Below, one piece after another: positions 1-10,432 of a stretch of 64,000 nt of DNA. The position numbers were made by a program, and so were the translations under genes. Each line of letters starts with the position of its first letter. Positions within the stretch are counted from its first letter, which is position 1. Below the pieces are notes generated by a model that was not told where the DNA came from, did no database searches, and saw nothing but the letters and a program-made list of their open reading frames with translations. The stretch spans positions 558,001 through 622,000 of the forward strand of contig JACGCM010001710.1 in NCBI GenBank assembly GCA_014058105.1. Direction: 5' to 3'. Source of the DNA: Kingdonia uniflora (taxonomy: Eukaryota > Streptophyta > Magnoliopsida > Ranunculales > Circaeasteraceae).

Positions 1-888
1 ACTCAACAACTTAGATACGGATATTAGAGTTTGGAAACATTGTTCCCATGGTAATTTCTCAGTTCATCGTGCTTACCATCAAATCAGTTCCCATCGTCCC
101 AAAGTATGGTGGTTTAAATACATTAACAGTAAGGCGATACTGCCCAGAATTGCCACCTTCACCTGGAAAGTTTGTAACAATGCACTAGCAACCGAGGATA
201 ATCTTTGTAAAAGGGGTTTGAATATGGCTTCAAGATTCCCATTATGCAGGTGCAATATGGAGACTTCAGACCATCTATTTTGGCACTGTCCAGTGTCCAT
301 TCAATCTGGGATTGGATGGCTTTACTATTTTGTATTCAAGCAGGTTTCAGTAATCTCCAAAGCTCGTTGGATTCTTGTGCTCAGTTCAACTCTTATATCG
401 CAGACATTTGGAAAGCAGCAGTTCTTAACCTCATTTACTTCCTTTGGTGAGCTCGAAAAGAAGCTTTTTTCGAGGGAAGTACATTCAGCCCTAACGATAC
501 TAAAAGGAAACTCATTGTTGCTGTTAAAGATGCCGCAGGTCTTTCTGAGAATTCTATGGCAAATAACTGTCTTGAACTCCAAATTATCGCTGCTTTGGGA
601 ATCCCTACAAAAGCAAGACCTCTACCCATAATTCAGAGTTGTACTTGGGGTTCTTCCCTGGTTTCAGGAAGTGAAAATAAATTGTGGGGCTACTGCTATT
701 GGCTCACCCGGTAAAGCTGGAATTGGCGTTGTGGTAAGAAATTATAATGGGGAGGTTTTAGGAGTCTTTACAAAAGGGATTGGCACTAAAACTTTCTTCT
801 TCTCGGAATGTGAAGTTATTATCGAAGCTTTGCATTGGGCAATCCAAAACTACTGGAACAATTTATGGATTGAATCAGACTCTCAATC
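1..888 (+). pseudogene. LINE ORF2 remnant (zf-RVT and RNase H part)
   Basis: This is the 3' part of a plant LINE (non-LTR retrotransposon) polyprotein; it runs off the left edge. Frame 2 from the window start gives a zf-RVT type region, with a Trp/Lys-rich stretch followed by Cys-x-Cys and DHLFWHC at about 244-292. The reading then slips to frame 3 at about 490-650 and returns to frame 2 for a plant-type RNase H domain (about 671-888, AGIGVVVRNYNGEVLGVF). Where the family has NCDGA or NTDGA, this copy reads NCGA, so the first catalytic aspartate is missing. With two frameshifts it is dead. It stops at 888 because an LTR element is inserted there; the continuation is at 4342. Confidence 0.85.
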
Positions 889-1375
889 TAATCCACAATA
901 CGATGAAGAAGCTCTAGTTAGCTTAAAAGTCTAATGAACACAAATTCGATGGGAAAAATAAGCTTCAATTGCTTAAAAAAACGAGCTTAACCTATATCTA
1001 ACATTGCCTAGTCTTGCTCTTCATAGAAGGTTACAAACCCTAGTTACAAATCTCTTAGATCTAATAGAAAACTCTAAACAATGATCTACGTCTAGATAAT
1101 TAACCCTAGCCTAGGCTTGCCCTTTTATAGAGGTTACAAGTCCTAGCTACAATCCAACTCGAAATCCAACTCTAATCCAACTCTAAAAGGTATTTAAAAC
1201 TCTTAAACTAGAACTGGAATTACGATAGTCATTCAAACAAACCCATAGGTCGTTCGAATGACCGAACACCTCCCCTGGAACTTTGGCCCAAGGGTTCAAG
1301 TCATTCGAACAACTCTCAACCTCGTTCGAACAACTTTGGTAAAAACTCCAGTTTCTCCTAGATCCTCCTGGATCA
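889..1375 (-). repeat. 3' LTR of G1 copy A
   Basis: The LTR is 487 bp and matches 3848-4336 along its length. In sense orientation it begins TGATCCAGGAGGATCT and ends with GGATTA. It holds several TTCGAA-centred palindromic motifs in the U3 part. The 16-bp LTR head occurs again at 1429-1444 because about 69 bp at the polyprotein tail/LTR junction is duplicated. Confidence 0.88.
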
Positions 1376-2034
1376 TGGCTCCCCCATTTATGAGGCTTGA
1401 GCAGGAACTGGAGATGTGGGAATTCCCTAGATCCTCCTGGATCATGGCTCCCCCACTTAGGAACCTTGAGCTCCTGCTCAAGCCAGAACTGTAGATGTAA
1501 GAACGCGGCGATGCCCAATTCCCTACTGTACCATTTTGACGTTCTAAACAACAAAAGAAATAGCTCAAATAGCTTCTTGTCACCCACCTCATCCTGGAAA
1601 ACATACTCACAGGCCTTGTTGTACTATAACTTCTGGCGAAACATACTACGCCCTATAGGATCATCATATTTTGATGTAACAAAAGGCAGTCTCTGCATAG
1701 AATCTAACATAGCGGAAGTAGTTGGTAATGGGGGTCGAGATAACCAATCAGCCTTTTTGCTGTCCACTTCCTTCTTATACTTCATAATCAAGGGAAAGTA
1801 TTTGAGATACGACCTCCTCTTTATCTGGCGAGCTTGCTGTAGCTTGGACTGTGTAGCAAAAAATTAGGACGGTTTGTGAACAGTATGTACCACAACCTCC
1901 TCTTGCAACTTCCCCATATCTGTTTGTTGCTTATAAAATATTATCATAAGAGACAACACTCGAGCCGACGTACCCTCCTGAACCAGTCGCACCAATAGCA
2001 CAAACTTGCCGCTCGCATTATCTAACTGCTTCAC
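1376..2034 (-). pseudogene. G1 copy A: RNase H C-terminus and polyprotein tail
   Basis: Reading leftwards on the minus strand from the protease, the sequence passes straight to the C-terminal part of a retroelement RNase H (FFATQSKLQQA, then KKADWLSRPPLP). It then runs into a tail resembling the end of chromovirus integrases (a TSKWYS...FPHLQF-like stretch). The reverse transcriptase expected before the RNase H is missing. The tail end is duplicated (about 69 bp: 1360-1428 against 1429-1497). A purine-rich tract before TGATCC serves as the likely polypurine tract. Confidence 0.7.
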
Positions 2035-2490
2035 CTAAGTCGTTGTTACCAAATTTGACATAGTGATATGCTCCTTACAAGCATTGATATGGAACTCATT
2101 TGCCTCCTTCACAAGATGATACTTATGAGCTCTACAGTAATTAATCGCATCTCGGTCCCAAAGATAAGGGCTACCCAAGATGACCTGACACATATCCAAA
2201 GGAACCACCTCACACGTTACCTCGTCAATAAACTTCTCAGAAATTGCAAACCTGAAAGTACACTGCTTCGTGACCATCACCTCCACATCTTTCTGAAACC
2301 ACCCCAAACCATACGGCTTAGGATGAGTTGTAGTCATCAAACCCATCTTCTTCACCAATGTCTCAGAAATTAAATTTTTCTGACTACCCGGATCCATAAT
2401 GGCCTTGACTAAACTATGTTTTACCTGAATACTGACATGAAAAAGCTCTTCCTGACTTTCTTCCTCGGCAGCCAAAGTCCGCTGAAACAT
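2035..2490 (-). pseudogene. G1 copy A: retropepsin-like aspartic protease
   Basis: An open stretch of about 150 codons encodes a gypsy-type aspartic protease. Its active-site region reads AIMDPGSQKNLIS, i.e. D-P-G-S where many retropepsins have D-T/S-G. Downstream is the family block VILGSPYLWDRDAI. Closely similar protease segments occur in the + strand relatives at 7896-8230 and 30000-30480, supporting one family. In the element it would process Gag-Pol; here it is a relic because the polymerase is deleted. Confidence 0.8.
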
Positions 2491-2499
2491 AAGTGTAAG

Positions 2500-3595
2500 C
2501 TTAGGATTCGGTTTATCTAAACCCGGGAGATCAACAACCTCTGTGGATAGTGCATATCATTCTTTCTTGCTCTTCTCTTCCTTCGGCCTAAGCTCTGGGT
2601 GATGTTTTCAACAATAATCGAAAATATGCCCACGCGCCTTACAATGATTACAATGAAACTCCTTGGACGAAGACCCCTCTCCTTTGGCCTCTCCCTTATG
2701 CTGGTTTTTCCAACTAGACTTGTACCCCGACTTGATCTTGTCATCTTCTTTGTCCCTCTTCAAGTATTTGCCTTCAATAAAAATTGCATTCACGGTAGCG
2801 TCTTTGATATTGGCCACAGTAAAGAGCTTCAACTCTCTCCTAATGGACTCCGACAACCCCCCCTCCCCCCGTGTAGTTCATGAACACCTCATACTCGTCC
2901 ACATCAATGTCCAAAACCAAAGCTTGGTTATGGAATGCCGTAGTGTACTCTTGTACGGATTGCTCATACTTTTGGCGTAAATTGTGCCATGAATACCATC
3001 TCTATTGCTCATACCCAATCGGATAAAACTATTTTCGCACTAAAACCTTGAATTCTTTCCAACTCAAATCTCTTACATCGTAGCGTTTCCGATAAGATTT
3101 CTACCACGTGAGTGCATGACTTGTGAATTTCAACGTAGCAAAACATATTTGTTGAGTATTAGAGTATTTGTAAATAGAAAAATAGGTCCTTAACCTATTG
3201 AACTAATTATCCAACCTCTCAGCATCGATCGAACCGTCGAATATTGGAATATCAATCTTAAAATTTATACGAAGATTACGAATAGGATTCGTTGACTTAC
3301 TAATAACCGATCACTACTCGTCGGATTTGGCAGCACTAGAATCATCAAAAAATGGAACGTCCTCATCACCATTCACCTTCATAACCCCTTTCTTTTTCGA
3401 ACGGCTTCGCCGACTCACCAAAATAGAATCCAATGCGAGGTTTGTGAGACGAAATTGTTCTACTAACTCCCCTACAGTAGAAGTTAGAGTAGAAACTGTC
3501 GTTTCCAAAATCGTGAGTTTATCGTTGAAATTGCCCATCTTCAAATTGTCCTTATTCGTCGATTTAGGTCTATGATAGATCGTCAACGGACTCAC
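2500..3595 (-). pseudogene. G1 copy A: gag remnant
   Basis: This is the capsid gene of the element, read from about 3595 leftwards. It starts with a basic N-terminus and a heptad-like stretch (LTILETTVSTLTSTVGELVEQF), then a gag core broken by frameshifts. It ends with a CCHC zinc knuckle, C-x2-C-x4-H-x4-C (CNHCKARGHIFDYC) at about 2606-2650, which looks intact. Frame changes and stops between about 2880 and 3310 show decay. The start is taken by comparison with copy C at 28911. Confidence 0.7.
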
Positions 3596-3836
3596 AAAAA
3601 TTCCTAAAATTTTGTGTAGATCTGAAAATCACTGCAGTAGTCGCAAAATTACTGTAGCAGTCGCCAAAAATACGGTAGCAGTCGCCGAATTCACTGTAGC
3701 TAAATTTACTGTAGCAGTCGCAAAATCGTTGTAGCAGACGTCAGAAATCCACAAAATTTCCCCTTCGTTTTCTTGTGACGGTCACGTCTAGAGACCATAA
3801 ACCGCAATCAACCCCCCGAGAATCGAAACTGGAAAA

Positions 3837-3845
3837 CTGATACCA
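3837..3845 (-). other. Primer-binding site of G1 copy A (tRNA-iMet)
   Basis: In sense orientation TGGTATCAG lies two bases inside the 5' LTR, complementary to the 3' end of initiator tRNA-Met. The same site follows the 5' LTR of copy C. Confidence 0.85.
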
Positions 3846-3847
3846 CT

Positions 3848-4336
3848 TAATCCACAATACGATTGAGAAGCCTGTGTTAGTAGAGAATCTGAAGAACACA
3901 AATTGGATGGGAAAAATAAGCTTCAATTGCTTTAAAAAAAAATAAGCTTAACCTATATCTAACCTTGCCTAGTCTTGCCCTTCATAAAAGGTTACAAACC
4001 CTAATTACAAATCTTTTAGATCTAAAGGAAAACTCTAAATAATGATCTACGTCTAGATAATTAACTCTAGCCTAGGCTTGCCCTTTTATAGAGGTTACAA
4101 GTCCTAGTTACAATCCAACTCGAAGTCTAACTTTAATCTAACTCTAAAAGGTATTTAAAACTCTTCAACTAGAACTGAAATTACGATAGTTGTTCGAACG
4201 AACCCATAGATCATTCGAACGACCAAACACCTCCCCTGGAACTTTGGCCCAAGGGTTCAAGTCGTTCGAACGACTCTCAACCTCGTTCGAACAACTTTGG
4301 TAAAAACTCCAGTTTCTCCTAGATCATCTTGGATCA
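3848..4336 (-). repeat. 5' LTR of G1 copy A
   Basis: The LTR is 489 bp and pairs with 889-1375. The outer end abuts the target duplication CAATC at 4337-4341. Scattered substitutions between the two LTRs indicate an old insertion. Confidence 0.88.
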
Positions 4337-4341
4337 CAATC

Positions 4342-4697
4342 AGCTATCACAATTTATGTAAAGAATCAAGCCTCCTGGCCTCAAAGAGCAAGTTGGAACA
4401 GAATGAAGTTTTCTTTTGAGAAACTCAGACTTTCACATTGCTGGAAAGTGGTAAATTTTTTAGCCTTTATTGCCCCTAAGAGGGGGCTTTTACTCCCCGA
4501 GGGCATCAGGGAAAGCTTACAAGGTAAACCAAACTTCTTAACTAAAGTGGAAGAACCTTTTGTATGCTACTTTAGATACACTAAGGCTTCTTGACTCATT
4601 TAATTGTATCTTGGGTTTTTTGGGCTTGGCTTTGCCTCCCCTTCTTTGTTTTGTCTTTTCTTTCAATTAATTCAATCTTACCTTTTGCTAAAAAAAG
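4342..4697 (+). pseudogene. LINE ORF2 C-terminus, 3' UTR and poly(A)
   Basis: This is the resumed LINE. Deleting the LTR element and one CAATC copy restores the frame of the RNase H region at 888. The open stretch runs to the stop at 4592-4594 and contains an AKRGL-like block (here APKRGLLLPEG) typical of plant LINE C-termini. It is followed by an AT-rich 3' UTR ending in a short A-run at about 4690-4696, the poly(A) tail expected of a LINE. The right-hand target duplication was not searched for because the 5' end is outside the window. Confidence 0.75.
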
Positions 4698-5114
4698 CTT
4701 GGTTTATGAAACTTTTTTGAGTAAATCTTACGCAGATGCTTATAATTGATTGACTCTTTCCATGAAAAAGTGATTGTTGTAACCCATTTAAGCCAATTTG
4801 ATGCTAAGTTGGAATGTTTGGTCTTTGTCCTCATAATAAAGAGCGTGCATGTCCCTGTAGTCTACTAAAGCATATGCTCCTTTTACCGATGAATGTGATT
4901 TCTAATTAAAATGTCTTCTAACCTTTGAAGCCATAAAAGTGGTGTGTCGTATATTCGTTTAGTACCACATTATGATTTGCTTCTTATGTTTTTCATTGTT
5001 CACATAACAACATTATCTGATAGGTATCAATATATGTGTATCATTTACATCCTCTGGTTGTTTCTGATGGATTATAGCTCTCCCGTACGGGGATTAATTC
5101 TCTAATACTCGACC
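4698..5114. other. Intergenic stretch, nothing recognised
   Basis: AT-rich sequence between the LINE 3' end and the left target duplication of the Tat-like element. No reading frame, repeat or RNA gene was recognised. Confidence 0.6.
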
Positions 5115-5119
5115 CTAGT

Positions 5120-5654
5120 TGTAATAGCCTAATTCTGGTATTCAGACTTAGCCTTTACATCAGATGTGTTTAGAATGCTCAAGAACAGTAAGTAATAGCT
5201 AACAAGATGGCTTTATCGTGGAAAACCTTTGAATATGTTAAAAACCACGACCTCTCTTGAGGATTTTGAGAAAGAGATATGATATTATTGAGATTGCTAG
5301 CTTATTACAATGAGTGTTCTAAGAATATGGGATATTTGAGTGAGAGTTCCTCCATCCTCAAACTTTCTTGATAAGAAAAGTATGTGTAGGATTATTTGTC
5401 TTTTCTCTGTAGTTTTATGGTCTTATTTATAGGTCTTATAATATGACCGCTATCTTCTTTAATGACGAACGTTATAATATATGGTTTTGATGAGTCTTCA
5501 TAATGATTTGTGTAATAGCTTGAGTAACTCCTTTTCTTTGTAACTGCTCTATCATATGCCATAAATGTGTCACGTGTATGTTGATGAGGTCGAGGGGTCG
5601 TATGATGGTCGAATGAAGAGACTTGAGCTCGAGAATTTGAATAAGCCCCTTACA
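5120..5654 (-). repeat. 3' LTR of Tat-like element 1
   Basis: The LTR is 535 bp and near-identical in length and order to 10433-10968. It begins TGTAATAGCC and ends CCCCTTACA on the + strand. Its left edge adjoins the target duplication CTAGT. Confidence 0.9.
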
Positions 5655-5835
5655 TAAGACGGCTCTTAGCCAAGAGCATGAGAAATATCACAGGCGAGTG
5701 GTGTTGGCTGAGAAGTTCATTCTATAATGGTTACCTGACATTGTTGTCTTGATTCTAATACAGTTTATTACCGATGTTGTCAATGCTTACTTTCGAGAAT
5801 TTGAGGCTTTGTGGTCCTCCTGAGTTTTAAGTCGA

Positions 5836-6580
5836 TTTAACTTGTAATTTATTGACCAATTTCAATGAACCTGTTGTTGGCATGAAATGTGTTATAGTAG
5901 ATGTATTGGTCGCATTGGATAAACTAATTATGGACCTATAATGTGTAATTTGTTTGGCCAAATTAGATGAACCAAGTATCAACCTGTAATGTATTAGATG
6001 GATTGGTCGAATTGGGATGAACCAATTTCAACTTGTAATATGTAGTTTATTTGGTCGAATTGGACAAACCAATAACTGACTTGTAATGTATTAGATGGGT
6101 GGCCGAATTGGGATAAACCAATAAGCGACCTGTAATGTATTAGATGGGTGGTCGAATTGGGATAAACAAATAAGCGACCTATAATGTATTAAATAGGTGG
6201 TTGAATTGGGATGAACCAATAAACGACCTATAATATGTAGTCTGTTTGGTCGAATTGGACGAACCAATAACCGATCTGTAATATGTAATCTGTTTGGTCG
6301 AATTGGACGAACCAATAACCGACCTGTAATGTATTAGATGGGTGGTCAAATTGGGATGAATCAATAAATGACCTGTAATGTATTTAGAAGATCGAATTGG
6401 CTGAAGTAACAATTCTGTATATAGAAGTACTTGTATGAGATAATAGAAAAGTATTGTGATATGTAACCTGTAATATGCAATCTATTTGGTCGAATTGGAC
6501 GAACCAATAACCGACCTATAATAGATTATGTAATTTGTTGGTCGAATTGGGCGAACCAATAACCGACCTGTAATGTGTTG
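5836..6580 (-). repeat. 48-49 bp tandem array in the 3' region of Tat-like element 1
   Basis: About fifteen imperfect copies of a 48-49 bp unit built around GGTCGAATTGGACGAACCAA and a CGACCTGTAAT spacer. The array is interrupted near 6400-6475. In element orientation it lies just upstream of the 3' LTR, the position where Tat-lineage elements are known to carry variable tandem repeats. Each unit has a TTGG...CCAA inverted core. Confidence 0.85.
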
Positions 6581-7565
6581 GTCAAGCTCGCCCCCAAGTA
6601 TGATTTAAGTTAATGAGATTAATAATGAGGTCGAGCATTATGCCTGGAACTGAGGTCGAGCTCTCCTAAGTATGAGCTTGAATACCCCGACCTTAAATAC
6701 TATTGGATATGAGATTGATAATAAGTCTGAGCTAAGACAGCTTTGAAGCTAAGGTTGATCTTGCCCCCAAGTATGATTTATGTCGATTGATAATAGCCGA
6801 GCACCTTAATAATGTGGTTGATGTTGTTGAAAAGATGAGGTTGAGCACTGAGTCTGAAGATGATGTCGAGCTCACCCTCAAGTATGTTCTTTTATAAGAT
6901 AAGTCATCGGTGTCTAAGCGTGACATCTCAAGTGTGTGTGACTCGACGTCTATATTAGAGAGGCCTGACGGTAAATCATCAGTCAATATGAGAGGAACTT
7001 GGTTGGGAAACACTTCTGCCATAGTATGATGGACTGTCGGAGAGCCTCTGTTGCATGACCATATCTTTCAGCTAGAGAACGGTAAGTTCTCGTCACTAAG
7101 GATATGATCCATATTTTATCGACTTTCGATAAGCGGCTTTCGAATATCGATTACATCGAGAAATTTGAAACCGTTGAGAAAATTGTACTTAAATGGGACT
7201 CTAATTCGAATACTCCCCAATACTTGTCGTTGTCTTGGGAGGATTCCCCATACGTGGCGTCAGAGTATTTAGCAGTTGTTGATAAGATATTAAGGCTTGA
7301 TTGAGGATCTCAGTTTGTCGCCTGATGGTGATGAGATTGGTTCGATTTATAGCTAAGATAAGACTTCGTAAAAATCCTTCATCGGCTTTGTTGAGGTAAG
7401 CTTTCTTGGATTGGGGGAACGCTTTATAGCCAAGATAAGACTTGGTAAAAATCTACCATTGGCAACTGTGAGGCGAATATTGTGAGTACGCGGAATAGCA
7501 CACCCTCAGTGTTTAGCAATAGATGGATGAAATTGTGAGTAGACCCCTGTGAGACCTTGCATAGA
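6581..7565 (-). other. Internal region of Tat-like element 1, no domain recognised
   Basis: This stretch between the tandem array and the nested gypsy copy contains repeated GTCGAGCTCACCCTCAAGTATG-like phrases and short open stretches on both strands (about 6732-7022 minus, 7104-7304 plus). None shows a recognisable domain. By position it corresponds to the 3' untranslated or antisense-ORF region of Tat elements. Confidence 0.5.
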
Positions 7566-7895
7566 TGATCCAGGAGGATCTAGGCAAGTCCTATTGGGAC
7601 TAGGAACTTGTAACCAAGTCCTATTACAACTAGGAACTTGTAACCCTTATAAAAGGGGCAAGACTAGGCAAGCCCTATTGGGACTAAGAACTTGTAACCC
7701 TTATAAAAAGGGCAAGGCTAGGCATTATTTTTTTATGTTAGATCTGAAAGAGTTCTGAGAGAAACCTAGGGTTTTTGGAGTGATTTTCTTGTAATTACTT
7801 CATTTTTTTAAGCAATTGAAACTTTGTTTTCCCAATCAATTGGTATTCTTCAAACTTTTTAACTAACTAGAGCTTCTTCATCGTATTGTGGATTA
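7566..7895 (+). repeat. 5' LTR of G1 copy B
   Basis: The LTR contains repeats of AAGTCCTATTGGGACTAGGA and two TATAAAA boxes (near 7648 and 7702), a plausible core promoter. It ends TATTGTGGATTA. Confidence 0.88.
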
Positions 7896-8260
7896 GGTGG
7901 ATTCAAAAAGATGCGGATGTGATGATCACAAAGTAGTGTACTTTCAAGTTTGCAATTTTGAAGAAGTTTATTGACAAAGTTACGTGTGAGGTGGTTCCTT
8001 TGGATGTGTGTCAGGTCATCTTGGGTTGCCCTTATCTTTGGGACCGGGATGCAATTCATTACCGTAGAGCTCGCAAGTATCGTCTTGTGAATAAGGGAAA
8101 GGAGTTTTATGTCAATACTTGTAAGGAACACGTCACTACGTTAAATTTGGTAACGGCAACTCAGGTGAAATGGTTGGTTAATGCGAGCAGCAAGTTTATA
8201 TTATTGGTGCGACCGATTCAGGAGGGTACGTTGGCTAGTGTGTTGTTTCTAATAACAGCA
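7896..8260 (+). pseudogene. G1 copy B: protease remnant
   Basis: The frame from about 7896 encodes the C-terminal two thirds of the family protease (VILGCPYLWDRDAIHYRRA, then KEHVTTLNLV). The D-P-G-S active-site segment is deleted, so no enzyme could be made. The segment matches 2035-2400 (minus) of copy A and about 30180-30480 of copy C. Confidence 0.75.
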
Positions 8261-8747
8261 TTTTTAAGCAACAAACCGACTTGGGGAAGTTGCAAGAGGA
8301 GGTTATGGTACATACTGATCACAAACTATTCCAGTTTTTTGCTACACAATCCAAACTACAGCAAGCTTGCCAGATGAAGGGGAGGTCGTATCTCTAACAA
8401 TTACCCTTAATTATACAGTATAAGAAGGGAGTAGACAACAAATTGGCTGATAGGTTATCTCGACCCCCATTACCAACTATTTTTGCTATGTTAGTTTCTA
8501 TGCAGATACAACCTTTTATTACGTCAGGTTATGTTACGGGATATGATGATCCTATGGGGCGTAGTGTATTTTGTCGAAAGTTGTTACCAGGCAAGACATG
8601 TGGTGGTTTTGAGTCGTTCCGAGTTGGGAAGAAGGGAAAGCTACCTCGCACGTCGAAGTGGTATAGCAGGGTAATGGGCAGTGCCGCATTCCCACCTCTT
8701 CAGTTCCAGCTTGAGCAGGAGCTCAAGGTTCCTAAAGGGGGGAGCCA
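8261..8747 (+). pseudogene. G1 copy B: RNase H C-terminus and tail
   Basis: The sequence passes from protease to the end of an RNase H (HTDHK-like, FFATQSKL, KKGVDNKLADRLSRP) at the same junction as in copy A, then to a TSKWYS...FPPLQF tail. A purine tract AAAGGGGGGAG just before the 3' LTR is the likely polypurine tract. Confidence 0.7.
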
Positions 8748-9077
8748 TGATCCAAGAAGATCTAGGCAAGTCTTATTCGGACTAGGAACTTGTAACCAAG
8801 TCCTATTGTAATTAGGAACTTGTAACCCTTATAAAAGGGGTAAGACTAAGCAAGTCCTATTGGGACTAGGAACTTGTAACCCTTATAAAAGGGGTAAGGC
8901 TAGGCATTGTTTTCTTCTGTTAGATCTAAAAGAGTTCTGAGAGAAACCTAGAGTTTGATAGATTTTCTTCTTGTAATTACATCATTTTGAGTAATTGAAT
9001 TCTCTATTTTTCCAAACCGATTGGTGTTCTTTATGTTTCTCTACTAACTAATAACTTCTTCATCATATTGTGGATTA
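8748..9077 (+). repeat. 3' LTR of G1 copy B
   Basis: The 330-bp partner of 7566-7895 is diverged by scattered substitutions. Its outer edge adjoins the target duplication ATAGA. Confidence 0.88.
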
Positions 9078-9082
9078 ATAGA

Positions 9083-9560
9083 TGACCATGCTTATATAGT
9101 AATTAAAACAGAGACCCCTTAAGCGACGTTTTTGTTGCTCCGGCCAAGATAGGCGTCGAAAACCAGGCGTTGACAGATTCGTCTTAATAGTAGTAGTCGT
9201 AGCGGAATGCTTAGTAATTGTAGAACGATTAGAGAAATGCCAAAAAATATCATTTTAAATAGTAGCAAATTCTTCTTCCTTTGCAAGTGCCTCTCCAAAG
9301 CTTGGGTCAGCATTGTTGGCTGAAGGGTGCATAGAGCAGCCATAATATCATCACGTAAATCTGATATAAAAGTGTTTATCAGATGTTAATTCAGGAATAC
9401 CGTAAACTAATTAACAATGCATTCGAAAGTGAGATCCGAAGCGGATATCAAGCCATTGCACCACCTTTCAAGTTAGTAGTAGCAATCAAAACCAGATGAG
9501 CATCTGGAACCCCATAAAGGGATTGATATTGTTGATCAATGATTTTCCATTATTTAGGTT
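9083..9560 (-). pseudogene. Gypsy gag remnant inside Tat-like element 1
   Basis: Read on the minus strand, 9560 to 9083 encodes pieces of a gypsy capsid protein. There is a VPDAHLVLIATTNLKGGAMAW block, then FISDLRDDI with ALERALQK-like heptads, then EQQKRRLRGLCFN, the start of a zinc-knuckle segment. Stops and shifts break it. The style resembles gag of Reina/chromovirus-type gypsy elements rather than the Tat gag at 57560-58090. The C-terminus is cut by the nested copy at 7566-9077. Confidence 0.55.
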
Positions 9561-10420
9561 GAACAAAATTCAAACTCGATTCAAAGACCTTTTTTCGAAT
9601 TATGGGTATGAAAATGTAGAGCTCACTTTGAGGATTATAGTCGCAGGAGCATAGTGACCTGCTATTGTGAAGGTCGATTAAAGACCTGCCATAGATGAGG
9701 TTGAACGAAGACCAAGCTCGATTAAGAGAGAGAGAGAGGCCTGTCATTCTTCAGCCTACGTCGACCATTATTCGTTGGAGTTCGAGTGATCAATTATTAC
9801 GAGCTCGATCAAACTCATGTACGAGAACCCAAAGCTCCAAAGCTCGATTTAAATCAGATGAATGAATTCTCTGTGCTAAAGCTCGAGTAAGCAATTACTC
9901 AGGCTCGAGTGAGAGAGGATACGTGAATCCAAACCTCCAAGTTTGTAGAGCAAGACCTTCGATCAGTTGTAGTAGCTTATCAGGCCTTCGATTACCATCT
10001 TGAATAATGATTAGATAGCATTGTGTTTCCTGTCTCGCCTCCACACCTCAAGGAAATCAAGGTTTCGAATTGGTATGGTCGACAGCGAAGCCGAAAGTAA
10101 TGGATCATGGATCAAGTAGCGCTACGAAGGTGTTTATGTTTGTGAATGTTTGATCGAAGCTTCTTTGTGATTGAATGATGTTTATGTTTCAACATCGATG
10201 AATTGTTGCGTTTGTTGGAGAAGAATCAAAGTTGTAGTTTCCCATCATTGTTGCTGGAGAGATAGAGAGAGAGAGAGAGAGAGAGATTGTGTGGCTCTCC
10301 TATTCTTAAATAAGAATACTAAAAGATAGAGAGATAAACAGAGAAACAAAAACTTAACTGTTTTTTAAGAGATAATCAGTTGTTTCTAAGACAATGAGTT
10401 TGAGAACTTCAGTTCTCACA
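9561..10420 (-). other. Leader region of Tat-like element 1
   Basis: This is untranslated sequence between primer-binding site and gag remnant. It includes a GA microsatellite at 10262-10287 and another GA run near 9731-9741. No conserved protein was seen. Confidence 0.5.
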
Positions 10421-10430
10421 GACGGCGCCA
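10421..10430 (-). other. Primer-binding site of Tat-like element 1
   Basis: Sense TGGCGCCGTC lies two bases inside the 5' LTR. The identical sequence follows the 5' LTR at 56911-56920. Confidence 0.8.
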
Positions 10431-10432
10431 AA

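Larger units (their letters stand above)
889..4336 (-). mobile_element. Ty3/gypsy LTR retrotransposon, family G1 copy A (internally deleted)
   Basis: A complete but internally deleted LTR element lies on the minus strand. LTRs at 889-1375 and 3848-4336 share ends (sense orientation TGATCC...GGATTA). It is flanked by a perfect 5-bp target duplication CAATC (884-888 and 4337-4341). The primer-binding site beside the right LTR matches initiator tRNA-Met. Sense order is gag, retropepsin, a short RNase H C-terminus, then a chromodomain-like tail. Reverse transcriptase and integrase core are absent, so it could not move alone. It interrupts the LINE RNase H region and is therefore younger than that LINE. 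Related copies lie at 7566-9077 and 28335-32287. Confidence 0.9.
7566..9077 (+). mobile_element. Ty3/gypsy LTR retrotransposon, family G1 copy B (severely deleted)
   Basis: LTRs 7566-7895 and 8748-9077 (330 bp each) have the family ends TGATCC...GGATTA. A perfect target duplication ATAGA flanks the copy (7561-7565 and 9078-9082). It sits inside Tat-like element 1 in the opposite orientation. The 1.5-kb copy keeps only protease, RNase H C-terminus and tail. The primer-binding site, gag and RT/integrase are gone: LTR end GGATTA is followed directly by protease-coding sequence at GGTGGATTC. Visible differences between the two LTRs point to an old insertion. Confidence 0.9.

Noticed and set aside
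5990..6412. Repetitive protein with SNSTKQ and YYRSVIGSS repeats
   Set aside because: Product of reading the 48-49 bp array; periodicity equals the DNA repeat and frames change between units.
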